Shown here: in pieces, positions 9,067 through 16,541 of the stretch | Layout of the letters: every line of letters begins with the position of its first letter | How positions within the stretch are numbered: position 1 is the stretch's first letter | Assembly: GCF_001565895.1 (NCBI RefSeq) | Contig: NZ_LSNE01000003.1 | Span: 1,144,345-1,182,936 of the forward strand | DNA from: Paraglaciecola hydrolytica | GTDB taxonomy: Bacteria > Pseudomonadota > Gammaproteobacteria > Enterobacterales > Alteromonadaceae | Length of the DNA: 38,592 nucleotides | Reading direction: 5' to 3' | The notes under the pieces: generated by a model | Told to the model about the DNA's origin: nothing | The model's database searches: none | Seen by the model: the letters and a program-made list of their open reading frames with translations, nothing else | Program-made: the position numbers and the translations under genes

Positions 9067-9666
9067 CTACAAACCAAGGCCTTTCAATGCGATGACTATC
9101 AAGGGTTTTAACTCAGTGCAAGGCTTACCGGCTCTAGCCATCGCCGCAGTCCCGTTTAATAACGTTAGTAAATAACAAGCATGTAGCTCAGCATCATGGG
9201 CTAAATTCAAGTCTTGAGCTTCTTTATCCTGTTTAAAAACGTCGGTTAATGAGTTGAAGGTATATTCACTCACTTGCATAATTTTTTGGCGGGCAACGTC
9301 CGGAATTAGCTCACCTTCCGCTTCAGATATACATAAGGAAACATAACAGCCTTTAGGGCTATGCTCATTACACTGCTCACTAACCACAGAGTTTAAATAA
9401 TTCAATAACCTTTCACGCAAAGGTAAATGACGTTGCTCTAGATGGAAGCGGTGAGCCAAATCAACACTCTGCATATAATAATCGGTTGCCAATACAAACA
9501 ACGTTTCTTTGTTGCCAAAAGTGGCATACATACTGGGTTTATTGATCGCCATCGCCTCAGTTAAATCTGTCAACGACGCACCAACGTAGCCTTTTTTCCA
9601 AAACACCAACATGGCAGCTTCAAGCGCCTGATTACGATCAAATTTAATTTTACTAGCGGCAACCAT
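9067..9666 (-). CDS. TetR/AcrR-family repressor of the adjacent SDR gene
   Basis: A 199-residue TetR-type regulator. The N-terminal domain reads ALEAAMLVFWKKGYVGASLT with the recognition helix in INKPSMYATFGNKETLF; the C-terminal ligand-binding domain is helical and includes cysteines around SPKGCYVSLC. The ATG at 9666 has a strong ribosome binding site (GGGGGA, 6 nt away). It is divergent from a short-chain dehydrogenase, and two identical 12-bp palindromes lie between them, one inside both promoters, so it very probably represses both its own gene and the dehydrogenase. The inducer is unknown; a small aldehyde, quinone or other electrophile would fit TetR-SDR pairs in general but cannot be read from the sequence. 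Confidence 0.9.
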   Translation of the reverse strand: MVAASKIKFDRNQALEAAMLVFWKKGYVGASLTDLTEAMAINKPSMYATFGNKETLFVLATDYYMQSVDLAHRFHLEQRHLPLRERLLNYLNSVVSEQCNEHSPKGCYVSLCISEAEGELIPDVARQKIMQVSEYTFNSLTDVFKQDKEAQDLNLAHDAELHACYLLTLLNGTAAMARAGKPCTELKPLIVIALKGLGL

Positions 9667-9750
9667 ACTAATCCCCCATTAAGCCTATTCAAGCTTAACA
9701 CCTAAGCAGAGCTAAACCATCAAGGCTAAAAATGGCCTCATAAAAAATCA

Positions 9751-9778
9751 TTGACATCATTATACCGATCGGTACAAT
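9751..9778 (+). promoter_or_regulatory. Sigma70 promoter of the SDR gene
   Basis: A perfect -35 TTGACA (9751-9756) and -10 TACAAT (9773-9778) are separated by 16 nt. The spacer holds the palindrome TACCGATCGGTA, and a second copy lies just downstream, over the expected transcription start. Confidence 0.75.
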
Positions 9779-9786
9779 TGCGTCAA
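9759..9786 (-). promoter_or_regulatory. Sigma70 promoter of the TetR gene, overlapping the SDR promoter
   Basis: On the minus strand TTGACG (9786-9781) and a perfect -10 TATAAT (9764-9759) are 16 nt apart. The spacer contains the same palindrome as the opposing SDR promoter, so the two promoters face each other across one operator. Confidence 0.7.
9763..9774. promoter_or_regulatory. TetR-family operator O1
   Basis: TACCGATCGGTA is a perfect 12-bp palindrome of the type bound by many TetR/AcrR regulators. It sits in the spacers of both divergent promoters. Confidence 0.85.
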
Positions 9787-9789
9787 CCT

Positions 9790-9801
9790 TACCGATCGGT
9801 A
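9790..9801. promoter_or_regulatory. TetR-family operator O2
   Basis: Second identical copy of TACCGATCGGTA, 27 bp from the first (centre to centre). It lies just downstream of the SDR -10 box and upstream of the TetR -35 box. Confidence 0.8.
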
Positions 9802-9838
9802 TAGTTAATTCTTATTTTCATTTAGACAGGAACACAAC

Positions 9839-10579
9839 ATGAATTTTTTAATCAAAGACAAAGTGGCTTTAGTAACAGGTGCAAACCGTGGTATCGGCAA
9901 AGCAATAGTTGAAAGCTTTTTACAACATGGCGCACGTAAGGTGTATTTAGCCGTACGAGACATAAAAAGCACTCAAGCTCTATGCCAACAATATGGCGAC
10001 AAAGTGGTAACATTGGCCTTAGATGTCAGTGATGCAGAATCAATCAAACAAGCCGTTTTATTAACTCAAGACGTTGACGTTGTTGTGAATAATGCAGGTG
10101 TCTTAGAAATAGCGGATCCTTTGGCCGACAACGCCGAAGTCGCCTTGCAACACGAGTTTGATGTGAATGTGTTGGGGCTAATACGCATAGCTAAGGCCTA
10201 TGCCAATACCTTAACCAGCAAAGGTTCTTCTGCTTTTGTGCAGTTAAATTCTGTTGCATCAATTAAAAACTTTACCCCTTTCACTACATATTCGGCATCA
10301 AAAGCCGCCTCTTATTCAGTAACTCAAGGTTTAAAAGACGTATTTGCACCTAAGGGTATTCAAGTGCTTAGTGTTCATCCTGGACCAATCAAAACGGATA
10401 TGGGTGATAAAGCCGGTTTTGATGTTGCTGATTCGGTAGAAAGTGTCTCTGAGGGTATTGTAGCCGCGTTAGCAGAAGGTGAATTTCATTTATTCCCAGA
10501 CAGTGTTGCCAAACATTTTGAAGGAGCCTATCAAAGTTTCGCTGATGGGATTATCAACGCCGAACAAGGTGCAGAATAA
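9839..10579 (+). CDS. Short-chain dehydrogenase/reductase (SDR), classical type
   Basis: A 246-residue NAD(P)-dependent oxidoreductase. The Rossmann motif TGANRGIG (13-20), VNNAG (about 83-87), catalytic Ser138 and the Tyr151-x3-Lys155 pair (YSASK) are all present, and HPGPIKTDMG follows as in classical SDRs. Start at 9839 is supported by AGGA 8 nt upstream. The substrate is unknown. It is the only gene in its transcription unit, controlled by the divergent TetR gene through two operators, so it is probably induced by its own substrate or a related compound. A 13-bp stem-loop follows the stop. Confidence 0.92.
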   Translation: MNFLIKDKVALVTGANRGIGKAIVESFLQHGARKVYLAVRDIKSTQALCQQYGDKVVTLALDVSDAESIKQAVLLTQDVDVVVNNAGVLEIADPLADNAEVALQHEFDVNVLGLIRIAKAYANTLTSKGSSAFVQLNSVASIKNFTPFTTYSASKAASYSVTQGLKDVFAPKGIQVLSVHPGPIKTDMGDKAGFDVADSVESVSEGIVAALAEGEFHLFPDSVAKHFEGAYQSFADGIINAEQGAE

Positions 10580-10589
10580 AAGTTGAAAC

Positions 10590-10623
10590 AGGTCTGATTT
10601 CTAAAACGATAGAAATCAGACCT
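10590..10623. terminator. Strong stem-loop between convergent SDR and coiled-coil genes
   Basis: AGGTCTGATTTCT (10590-10602) and AGAAATCAGACCT (10611-10623) form a perfect 13-bp stem with an 8-nt loop between two converging genes. No T-run follows on either strand, so it may be a terminator needing help or a transcript-end stabiliser. Confidence 0.5.
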
Positions 10624-10640
10624 TATGATGCACTGGCTAG

Positions 10641-11207
10641 TTACACCTCGCTTTTTTCATTATGGCAATAATGACTACTGGTCAGCTTTTCTGGACTCAG
10701 AATTTCAATTTGATCATGTTCTAACCCATCTATAGTGACCGCCATCGCCTTTTCGAACTTGTGTGCCACTGCAGATATTTTTTCACCTTGTTGACCTATG
10801 GCATCAAAGTCTGCTTGATGAGAGGCAATCAATTTTTGCAATTGTTTAGCCACTTCATCTTGCTGTTTTAGGTAGGTTTTGTCGATATGCAGTGTGGTGT
10901 CGGTTTCTTGAATTGCCAAGGCACTGAGTTGTTCAATTTTATTCGAATACACCTGAATTTGTTGTTCAATCGCTTTTATAGGGAGTTCTAACGCGGCCAT
11001 AGTACCCTCAATTTTTTGCAGCTCTTGATAGGCATTTATTTGTTCTTGAGTCATGGCATATTCAGCCACCAGCTTACAATCCTGCAATACTCGAATGCGA
11101 TAATTGTTATCTACGTTTGCTGTTGCACTGCTACCTGCACTTATGGCTGCCACCGTAAAAAAGCCAGTGGCTACAAGTAACACTGATAATTTGCTTAGTT
11201 TTTTCAT
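10641..11207 (-). CDS. Exported coiled-coil protein of unknown function
   Basis: A 188-residue protein that I do not recognise. It starts with a typical signal peptide (MKKLSKLSVLLVATGFFTVA, cleavage likely around SATA/NV). The mature part is rich in Gln, Glu and Ala and has heptad-like stretches, for example residues about 55-100 and 112-140, suggesting a long coiled coil or helical hairpin in the periplasm. Two cysteines (in QDCKLV and SHYCHN) near the ends of the mature chain could form a disulfide. Start at 11207 has GAGGA 6 nt upstream. It is divergent from an orphan periplasmic binding protein, with 181 nt between them. Confidence 0.75.
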   Translation of the reverse strand: MKKLSKLSVLLVATGFFTVAAISAGSSATANVDNNYRIRVLQDCKLVAEYAMTQEQINAYQELQKIEGTMAALELPIKAIEQQIQVYSNKIEQLSALAIQETDTTLHIDKTYLKQQDEVAKQLQKLIASHQADFDAIGQQGEKISAVAHKFEKAMAVTIDGLEHDQIEILSPEKLTSSHYCHNEKSEV

Positions 11208-11325
11208 CTTTTGTCCTCATATTTTTAAGATATTCCCCCTTTAAGTCGTCAGCTATAGAAAAATAGTTTGAAAAATGAGTTACAAATTTCCAAAAACCAA
11301 GCAGCCAACTCATTTATCTATTAAC

Positions 11326-11354
11326 TTGTTCAACCTATGCATAGTCGTTACTAT
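11326..11354 (+). promoter_or_regulatory. Possible promoter of the binding-protein gene
   Basis: TTGTTC (11326-11331) and TACTAT (11349-11354) are spaced by 17 nt, 35 nt before the start codon. Moderate match only. Confidence 0.3.
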
Positions 11355-11388
11355 CGGGACACTCCTTATTAATTAGCCAAGGTCGACG

Positions 11389-12192
11389 ATGAAGCCAAGC
11401 AAGTTTGTTTTAAACTGTATGACACTCATCTATTTAGTGCACTGCGGTGGAATTAAGGCGAATGAGAAACTGACAGTGGCATTTGGTGAAGTACTTGCCC
11501 CATGGGTTCTCGCTGGGGACAATAAAGGTATCATTATTGAAATCTTTGAATCCGCTGTTGCCCCTTTAGGTTATGAAGTAACTCCTATCTATCTACCTTA
11601 TGCTCGGCGCATCAATGCCTATCAAATGGGTTTAGTTGACGTTGCATCCGACATGAATCCAAACACTATAAAAGGACATAACTTAGTCGGTTTTTTTTCC
11701 GATATAGCGTACTCCTATGAAAACTTTGCGTTTAGTTTACAAAAACGAAACTTCCATTTTACCCACATGGATCAACTCAAAAATTACAGCTTATTATCAT
11801 GGCAAGATGCAGCTATTCATTTAGGCGCTGAATACGCCAAAATGGTCAAAAATCATCCTCACTACAGTGAAACTTTTGATCAGTATAATCAGGTAAAAAT
11901 GTTGTTTTTAGAACGGTATGACGTAGTGCAAATGGATGCGCAGATATTCGCTTATTACCGCGCGAAGATCAGTGAGTCAAATGATAAAATTAGTATTCAA
12001 CAGGTGGATCGTTTTCCATTGTTTGGCGCCAGTCCTAACGGTTTTATGTTCAGAACTAAAAAACTACGTGACGCTTTTAATGAACAATTAACACATTTAA
12101 AAACATCAGGTGAATACGCCAATATCTTTGCTCGTTATAGTATGGATTCTGCTAAAACTGCTATCCAAGCGCCTGAATTACCAATCAATTAG
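11389..12192 (+). CDS. Orphan periplasmic substrate-binding protein, SBP_bac_3-like
   Basis: A 267-residue exported protein. After a signal peptide (residues 1 to about 24, ending GGIKA) it has the general features of family 3 amino-acid-type binding proteins: an opening LTVAFGEVLAPWV strand, a GIIIEIFESAV segment, YLPYARRINAYQMGLVDVA and a C-terminal helix (LRDAFNEQLTHLKTSGEYANI). The LVHC before the mature part is not a proper lipobox. No ABC permease or ATPase lies nearby, which is common for such proteins in Alteromonadales, where they may act in sensing or detoxifying rather than uptake. The ligand cannot be told. Start chosen at 11389, with AAGG 7 nt upstream. Confidence 0.75.
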   Translation: MKPSKFVLNCMTLIYLVHCGGIKANEKLTVAFGEVLAPWVLAGDNKGIIIEIFESAVAPLGYEVTPIYLPYARRINAYQMGLVDVASDMNPNTIKGHNLVGFFSDIAYSYENFAFSLQKRNFHFTHMDQLKNYSLLSWQDAAIHLGAEYAKMVKNHPHYSETFDQYNQVKMLFLERYDVVQMDAQIFAYYRAKISESNDKISIQQVDRFPLFGASPNGFMFRTKKLRDAFNEQLTHLKTSGEYANIFARYSMDSAKTAIQAPELPIN

Positions 12193-12270
12193 TATATACC
12201 CAAGCAACCTGAAGATGCAGGATTATGAATACCGTCCATGGTATTCACCATAGGCCAACCTGCGGTTGTT

Positions 12271-12295
12271 AAAATGTGTTCCATACACATTTTTC
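12271..12295 (+). terminator. AT-rich stem-loop between convergent genes
   Basis: AAAATGTGT (12271-12279) pairs with ACACATTTT (12285-12293), loop TCCAT, followed by a T. It lies 79 nt after the binding-protein stop and could end that transcript. A second small inverted repeat, GAATACC/GGTATTC, lies at 12227-12246. Confidence 0.35.
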
Positions 12296-12317
12296 AGTGG
12301 GAATTAAATCCGTTTTA
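12289..12317. repeat. Dispersed intergenic repeat, copy D (29 bp exact match with 24540-24568)
   Basis: A 29-bp stretch beginning ATTTTTCAGTGGGAATTAAA is identical to 24540-24568. The upstream part of this gap (12195 on, TATACCCAAGCAACCTGAAG) looks like the start of an intergenic repeat I have seen in Alteromonadales genomes, but only the 29 bp is repeated within this window. Confidence 0.6.
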
Positions 12318-12348
12318 GACAAGGCAAATGATGGCAAGTCTAGAGGGT

Positions 12349-12996
12349 CTAAATCAAATATTGATGGTAACCGGCGTTAACAAGTTGCTCATAGGCATTG
12401 ATAACCGCTTTGGGGACATCCTGTTTAATTTGATAACCTAAACGCGGATATTGCAATATCCTGTGTAAATCCCCGACAATCAGTTGGATTACTTGCTCAG
12501 GATCAGTCGCAGACTGCAGATAATCTGCCAAAGTGATGGACTGCGATGTTACATAGACCTCAACATCAGCAAAATGCTGTTTAAAGGTGGCATAAGCTCG
12601 ACGTTCTAAATAGGGTTTAGTAACGAGTAATACCTTACTTGGCTTAAGCCCTCGCCCTTGCAATAATTGCATAGCAAACAGGATGTTTTCGCCACAATTG
12701 CTCGATCGCGTTTCGAGTAAAATATGCTCACTGCTTATGCCTGCTTTTATCGCCTCATCAGCAAATATGTCCGCTTCGCTTTTGCGCCATAAATCTTTGG
12801 TGATTTTGCCAAAGCCACCGCTAAACAAGAGTAATTCACTGTAGTTTTGTTGATATAACTCAATGGCTTTATGAGCCACACCCAAGTCCTGACAGCCCAT
12901 CACGATAAGGCAATCGGCTGCTTGTAATCTATGGTTAAGATGATGGTAGTCCCACAATGTTTGTACTAGCAGATATAAGGAGTCTGACAGCTGCAT
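12349..12996 (-). CDS. YdcF/ElyC/SanA-family (DUF218) protein
   Basis: A protein of 215 residues, with the DUF218 fold: CLIVMGCQDLGVAHKAIELY, LLLFSGGFGK, LETRSSNCGENILFA (the acidic-Asn pattern typical of the family) and VLLVTKPYLERRA. Members bind or process nucleotide-like or envelope precursors; E. coli YdcF binds S-adenosylmethionine and SanA/ElyC act in envelope integrity, so the precise role is open. Unlike ElyC and SanA it has no evident N-terminal membrane segment, so it is probably cytosolic, like YdcF. An in-frame TTG directly precedes the ATG, and the ATG is preferred. It lies 12 nt downstream of the YafS-type methyltransferase on the same strand with no clear ribosome binding site, suggesting translational coupling. 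Confidence 0.8.
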   Translation of the reverse strand: MQLSDSLYLLVQTLWDYHHLNHRLQAADCLIVMGCQDLGVAHKAIELYQQNYSELLLFSGGFGKITKDLWRKSEADIFADEAIKAGISSEHILLETRSSNCGENILFAMQLLQGRGLKPSKVLLVTKPYLERRAYATFKQHFADVEVYVTSQSITLADYLQSATDPEQVIQLIVGDLHRILQYPRLGYQIKQDVPKAVINAYEQLVNAGYHQYLI

Positions 12997-13008
12997 CAAA
13001 TAATCAGC

Positions 13009-13788
13009 TTATTTGGATTTAGTTTGCCAAGGTTGGCTAACCTGCATGGCACCGGAGCGCCATGTGGCACTAGTGACACCTACTGCCGCAAAATTTGGTT
13101 TGGTTTTCCATTTAGGTTTAATCAAACTTAAGGGAATTTCGCGTTTACGGGCTTCAATAATATAAATGGCTGAGAGCCAGCCCAGATAACGCTCACACCA
13201 CTGTAGCCAACCAGAATCAGGGCCAAGTCGTCGACCTAAAAATAATTCTGAAAACACTCGGCGGCGCTCCGTAGTCACTTCAAAACCCAGCAGTTGTAAC
13301 CAGTCTTTAGTACGAGCCAAACTGAAAAATCGCGCCTGATGCAGGGCATTATGTCGATTAAAAGGCAGATATTTAAATAGACCACATAAACTCCACGGAT
13401 TAAAACCGACTAATACTAAATGCCCATTTGGGATAATACAGCGGGTAACTTCACGTAAAACTTGATGGGGGTCTTTGGCAAAATCCAGTTCATTGATCAG
13501 CAAACAAACATCAATGCTGTTTTCGGCAAAAGGCAAGCTATCTGTTTTACCCATCACCGAGGTATAACTACAATTTTTGTTGGTCAAATTAATTTTATGT
13601 TTTATCGGGCAATCGGCTAATTCAATGGCGCTGCTTAGATTGCCTAAACGTAATAAATGGTAACCAAAGTATTTGCGACTCGATTCTGCCATGCTGGTTT
13701 CGATAAGTTGACGCAAAACATCGCCCATTGGCAGATTGTGCCAAGAGTTGGGATAAGTGGGAGCTTGGTCGATTAAGGCAGATTTCAT
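13009..13788 (-). CDS. yafS: YafS-like SAM-dependent methyltransferase
   Basis: A 259-residue class I methyltransferase of the Methyltransf_11 type. The second half of the SAM fold is clear: TDSLPFAENSIDVCLLINEL, DPHQVLREVTRCIIPNGHLV and GFNPWSLCGLFKYL. The glycine-rich motif I is poorly conserved, as in E. coli YafS, which may still bind SAM. It lies divergent from gloB, and mltD follows gloB, which reproduces the E. coli yafS/gloB-mltD arrangement and supports the assignment. Substrate unknown. A YdcF-like gene follows 12 nt downstream. Confidence 0.82.
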   Translation of the reverse strand: MKSALIDQAPTYPNSWHNLPMGDVLRQLIETSMAESSRKYFGYHLLRLGNLSSAIELADCPIKHKINLTNKNCSYTSVMGKTDSLPFAENSIDVCLLINELDFAKDPHQVLREVTRCIIPNGHLVLVGFNPWSLCGLFKYLPFNRHNALHQARFFSLARTKDWLQLLGFEVTTERRRVFSELFLGRRLGPDSGWLQWCERYLGWLSAIYIIEARKREIPLSLIKPKWKTKPNFAAVGVTSATWRSGAMQVSQPWQTKSK

Positions 13789-13863
13789 AAAAAATATGGT
13801 AACCTACTATCCTAAAAAAATCCTCACGCATTTTAGCGAATACTGCAATAAGGAGAGCCTAAA

Positions 13864-14634
13864 GTGGCTATGAAAATCCATGCTATTAAGGCGTTTAACG
13901 ACAACTATATCTGGTGTTTACACAATGCTCAGCACTGTGTGGTGGTGGATCCCGGTGATGCCCAGCCAGTACTGGATTATTGTCAAAGCCAACAACTGAC
14001 ATTAGTGGGTATATTAATCACTCACCACCATTGGGATCATACCAATGGTTTACCTGCATTATTACAAGCATTTCCCGGTATACCCGTATTTGGTCCACAC
14101 AATCCTAAAATTGAAAGTATTAACCAGCGCCTACAACACAGAGACTGTATTACACTGCCTGAATTAAAACTTGAGCTATCAGTACTGGAAGTACCTGGCC
14201 ATACCCTAGATCATATCGCCTATTACAGTCCTGGTTTGTTGTTCTGCGGTGACACTTTGTTCTCAGCCGGTTGTGGGAGATTATTTGAAGGCAGCGCAAC
14301 GCAAATGTATCAATCTTTAAGCCAACTAGCGGCCTTACCCGGCGATACTAAGGTTTACTGTACCCATGAATATACCTTAGCCAATATTAAATTTGCCTTA
14401 GCCGTTGAACCAAATAACGCAGCACTGCTCGAATACCAGCTTTGGGCACAACAGCAGCGGTCACAACAACTACCTACGTTGCCAAGTACTATTGCTAAAG
14501 AACACACGTTTAACCCTTTTTTACGTTGCGCTTCAGTCGCCTTGCGCAGTGCAGTTAAGGCACACGACTCGAAGACTATGAATGACGATGAAAGTGTTTT
14601 TGCGGCCTTAAGAAGCTGGAAAGATCAATTTTAA
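13864..14634 (+). CDS. gloB: Hydroxyacylglutathione hydrolase (glyoxalase II)
   Basis: Hydrolyses S-D-lactoylglutathione to D-lactate and glutathione, the second step of methylglyoxal detoxification. A 256-residue metallo-beta-lactamase-fold enzyme with the binuclear metal motif THHHWDH (53-59), the metal ligands in VPGHTLDH and FCGDTLFSAGCGR, THEYT, and the C-terminal NPFLR segment that contacts glutathione. The usual start would be the ATG at 13870 (MKIHAI), but GGAG is 8 nt from the GTG at 13864 and 14 nt from that ATG, so the GTG is favoured. Adjacent to yafS and mltD as in E. coli. Confidence 0.95.
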   Translation: MAMKIHAIKAFNDNYIWCLHNAQHCVVVDPGDAQPVLDYCQSQQLTLVGILITHHHWDHTNGLPALLQAFPGIPVFGPHNPKIESINQRLQHRDCITLPELKLELSVLEVPGHTLDHIAYYSPGLLFCGDTLFSAGCGRLFEGSATQMYQSLSQLAALPGDTKVYCTHEYTLANIKFALAVEPNNAALLEYQLWAQQQRSQQLPTLPSTIAKEHTFNPFLRCASVALRSAVKAHDSKTMNDDESVFAALRSWKDQF

Positions 14635-14687
14635 TCGGTAGAATGCAAAAATCAGGTGAAAACCTTCTTTTAATATAAACCCAATAT

Positions 14688-14745
14688 CATTGGAATTGCA
14701 CGGCGGCGAATGAGCGCAGCCAACAAACGTGCAGTTTCAAGGATG
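14688..14745. repeat. Dispersed intergenic repeat, copy B (short hairpin form)
   Basis: TTGGAATTGCACG (14690-14702) pairs fully, with two G-U wobbles, with CGTGCAGTTTCAA (14728-14740) around a 25-nt loop. The right half from 14716 (GCAGCCAACAAACGTGCAGT and 8 more bases) is identical over 28 bp to copy C at 24660. It is a deleted form of copies A and C that keeps the two ends. It lies 49 nt before mltD. Confidence 0.65.
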
Positions 14746-14793
14746 TAGGTTATAAATGTGTCAGCCAAGTCCTGACCATACAAGGAACCCGCA

Positions 14794-16476
14794 GTGCGAG
14801 TAAATTTTTTAAGTATCCTTGCTTTAAGTGTCACCTTGTCAGCCTGTCAAATGCTGCCCGATGGGATCACCGACACTCAACAATTAGAACAAGAGCACCA
14901 GATTGCTGAGCAAATTCTAGTATCTTGCCAACAGTCAGGTGAGCAAGTTGCCGATATTTTTGATTGTGAATCTGCAGAATCTGGCACCATCCCCGTTACC
15001 CATCCCAAAGACGAAGTTCATCCTGCTATCTCCTCAGCCAATGAATTAGGCGAGTTTGATAAGGTTGATGCCATCGATTTATGGCAACGTATCCGTGCAC
15101 AACTTAGTTTTGAGATCATTGATGATAAAAGGGTAACAGAACAACGAGATTGGTATTTACGCCACCCTGACTACATGCAACGAGTTGCCTTGCGCGCTAA
15201 ACCTTTTTTACATCTGATTGTGGAAGAAATTGAACAGCAAAACATGCCTTTAGAAATGGCCTTGTTACCCATAGTCGAAAGTGCTTTTGATCCCTTTGCT
15301 TACTCACATGGCCGTGCTGCAGGTATGTGGCAGTTTATCCCCTCAACCGGTAAACGTTTTGGCATGAAACAAACCTGGTGGTATGACGGACGCCGTGATG
15401 TGGTGGCATCTACCAAGGGGGCGATGGCCTATTTAAATTATCTCAACAAAATGTTTGATGGGAATTGGTTACACGCACTCGCCGCCTATAACAGTGGTGA
15501 AGGCCGCGTAATGGGGGCGATTAAGAAAAACAGAAATGAAAATAAATCGACTGACTTCTGGCATCTCGACTTACCCCGAGAAACCCGTGCTTACGTACCC
15601 AAATTATTAGCCTTAGCAGATATCCTCTCTAACAGTGAAAAATATGGTTTTGACTGGCCCGTCATCGAAAACCAGCCATTAACTCAGTTAGTTAATGTAG
15701 GTTCACAAATCGACTTAGCCTTAGCCGCACAAATGGCTGAGCTAAGTGTAAAAGAATTACATGCCCTAAATCCTGGGTACAACCGATGGGCGACTGATCC
15801 TGATGGCCCGTTTGCTTTGTTGGTTCCTATCGACAAAGCTGAAAAATTTTCTCAGGCCCTCGCTCAGACGGAAAATAAAGATCGCTTAAATTGGGTGCGT
15901 CACAAAGTAAAAAGTGGTGATAGTTTATTAAAGTTAGCGGATAAATATCACACCACAGTGGATATCATTGCTCAGGTTAATGAATTAAAAGGCAATATGA
16001 TCCGTCAGGGTGATTTTCTAGTTATCCCTGTTGCACTTAAATCCCTTGAATCCTACACCCTCTCGCAGGAGCAACGTTTAGCCTCAACTCAATCCCATAA
16101 AAGTGGCAATTTTAAGCTCAATCATACCGTTAAAAGCGGTGATACTATGTGGGATCTAAGTCGTGAATATAAGGTGAACTTGCGTAGTTTAGCCAAATGG
16201 AATGGCATGGCACCTACTGATCCATTGATGCCCGGCAAAGAGCTAGTGATTTGGGTTAACAAAACCAGCGCTAAGCAAACCGGCACTAATCTAGCCAGCG
16301 ATGCCATTATGCGCACCCTAACTTACACAGTGCGCAGTGGTGACTCATTAGCACGTATAGCCGGTAAATTTAAAGTAAGTATTAACGATATCCAAAAGTG
16401 GAATAAAATCGCTAGTCAAAAATACTTACAACCCGGACAAAAGTTGAAAATATTAGTGGATGTAACCCGCACTTAA
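14794..16476 (+). CDS. mltD: Membrane-bound lytic murein transglycosylase D
   Basis: Cleaves peptidoglycan glycan strands with formation of 1,6-anhydromuropeptides; an outer-membrane lipoprotein acting in the periplasm. The 560-residue protein begins with a lipobox (LSAC, Cys18). The SLT catalytic domain (about 145-260) shows the catalytic Glu162 in PIVESAFDPFAYS, then GRAAGMWQFIPSTGKRFGM and ALAAYNSGEGRV. Three LysM peptidoglycan-binding domains follow at about 365-415, 435-485 and 508-556, one more than the two of E. coli MltD. The start is a GTG at 14794 with AAGGA 8 nt upstream. Downstream of gloB, as in E. coli. Confidence 0.95.
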   Translation: MRVNFLSILALSVTLSACQMLPDGITDTQQLEQEHQIAEQILVSCQQSGEQVADIFDCESAESGTIPVTHPKDEVHPAISSANELGEFDKVDAIDLWQRIRAQLSFEIIDDKRVTEQRDWYLRHPDYMQRVALRAKPFLHLIVEEIEQQNMPLEMALLPIVESAFDPFAYSHGRAAGMWQFIPSTGKRFGMKQTWWYDGRRDVVASTKGAMAYLNYLNKMFDGNWLHALAAYNSGEGRVMGAIKKNRNENKSTDFWHLDLPRETRAYVPKLLALADILSNSEKYGFDWPVIENQPLTQLVNVGSQIDLALAAQMAELSVKELHALNPGYNRWATDPDGPFALLVPIDKAEKFSQALAQTENKDRLNWVRHKVKSGDSLLKLADKYHTTVDIIAQVNELKGNMIRQGDFLVIPVALKSLESYTLSQEQRLASTQSHKSGNFKLNHTVKSGDTMWDLSREYKVNLRSLAKWNGMAPTDPLMPGKELVIWVNKTSAKQTGTNLASDAIMRTLTYTVRSGDSLARIAGKFKVSINDIQKWNKIASQKYLQPGQKLKILVDVTRT

Positions 16477-16496
16477 ACGCTTATGAATACCCCCAT

Positions 16497-16524
16497 AAAG
16501 AAAGGGCCAGTTGGCCCTTTCTTT
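16497..16524. terminator. Bidirectional terminator between mltD and cysS
   Basis: AAAGAAAGGGCCA (16497-16509) and TGGCCCTTTCTTT (16512-16524) form a perfect 13-bp stem with a 2-nt spacer. The stem carries A/T flanks on both sides and serves two converging genes. Confidence 0.9.
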
Positions 16525-16541
16525 AAAGCTCAATAAAATTG

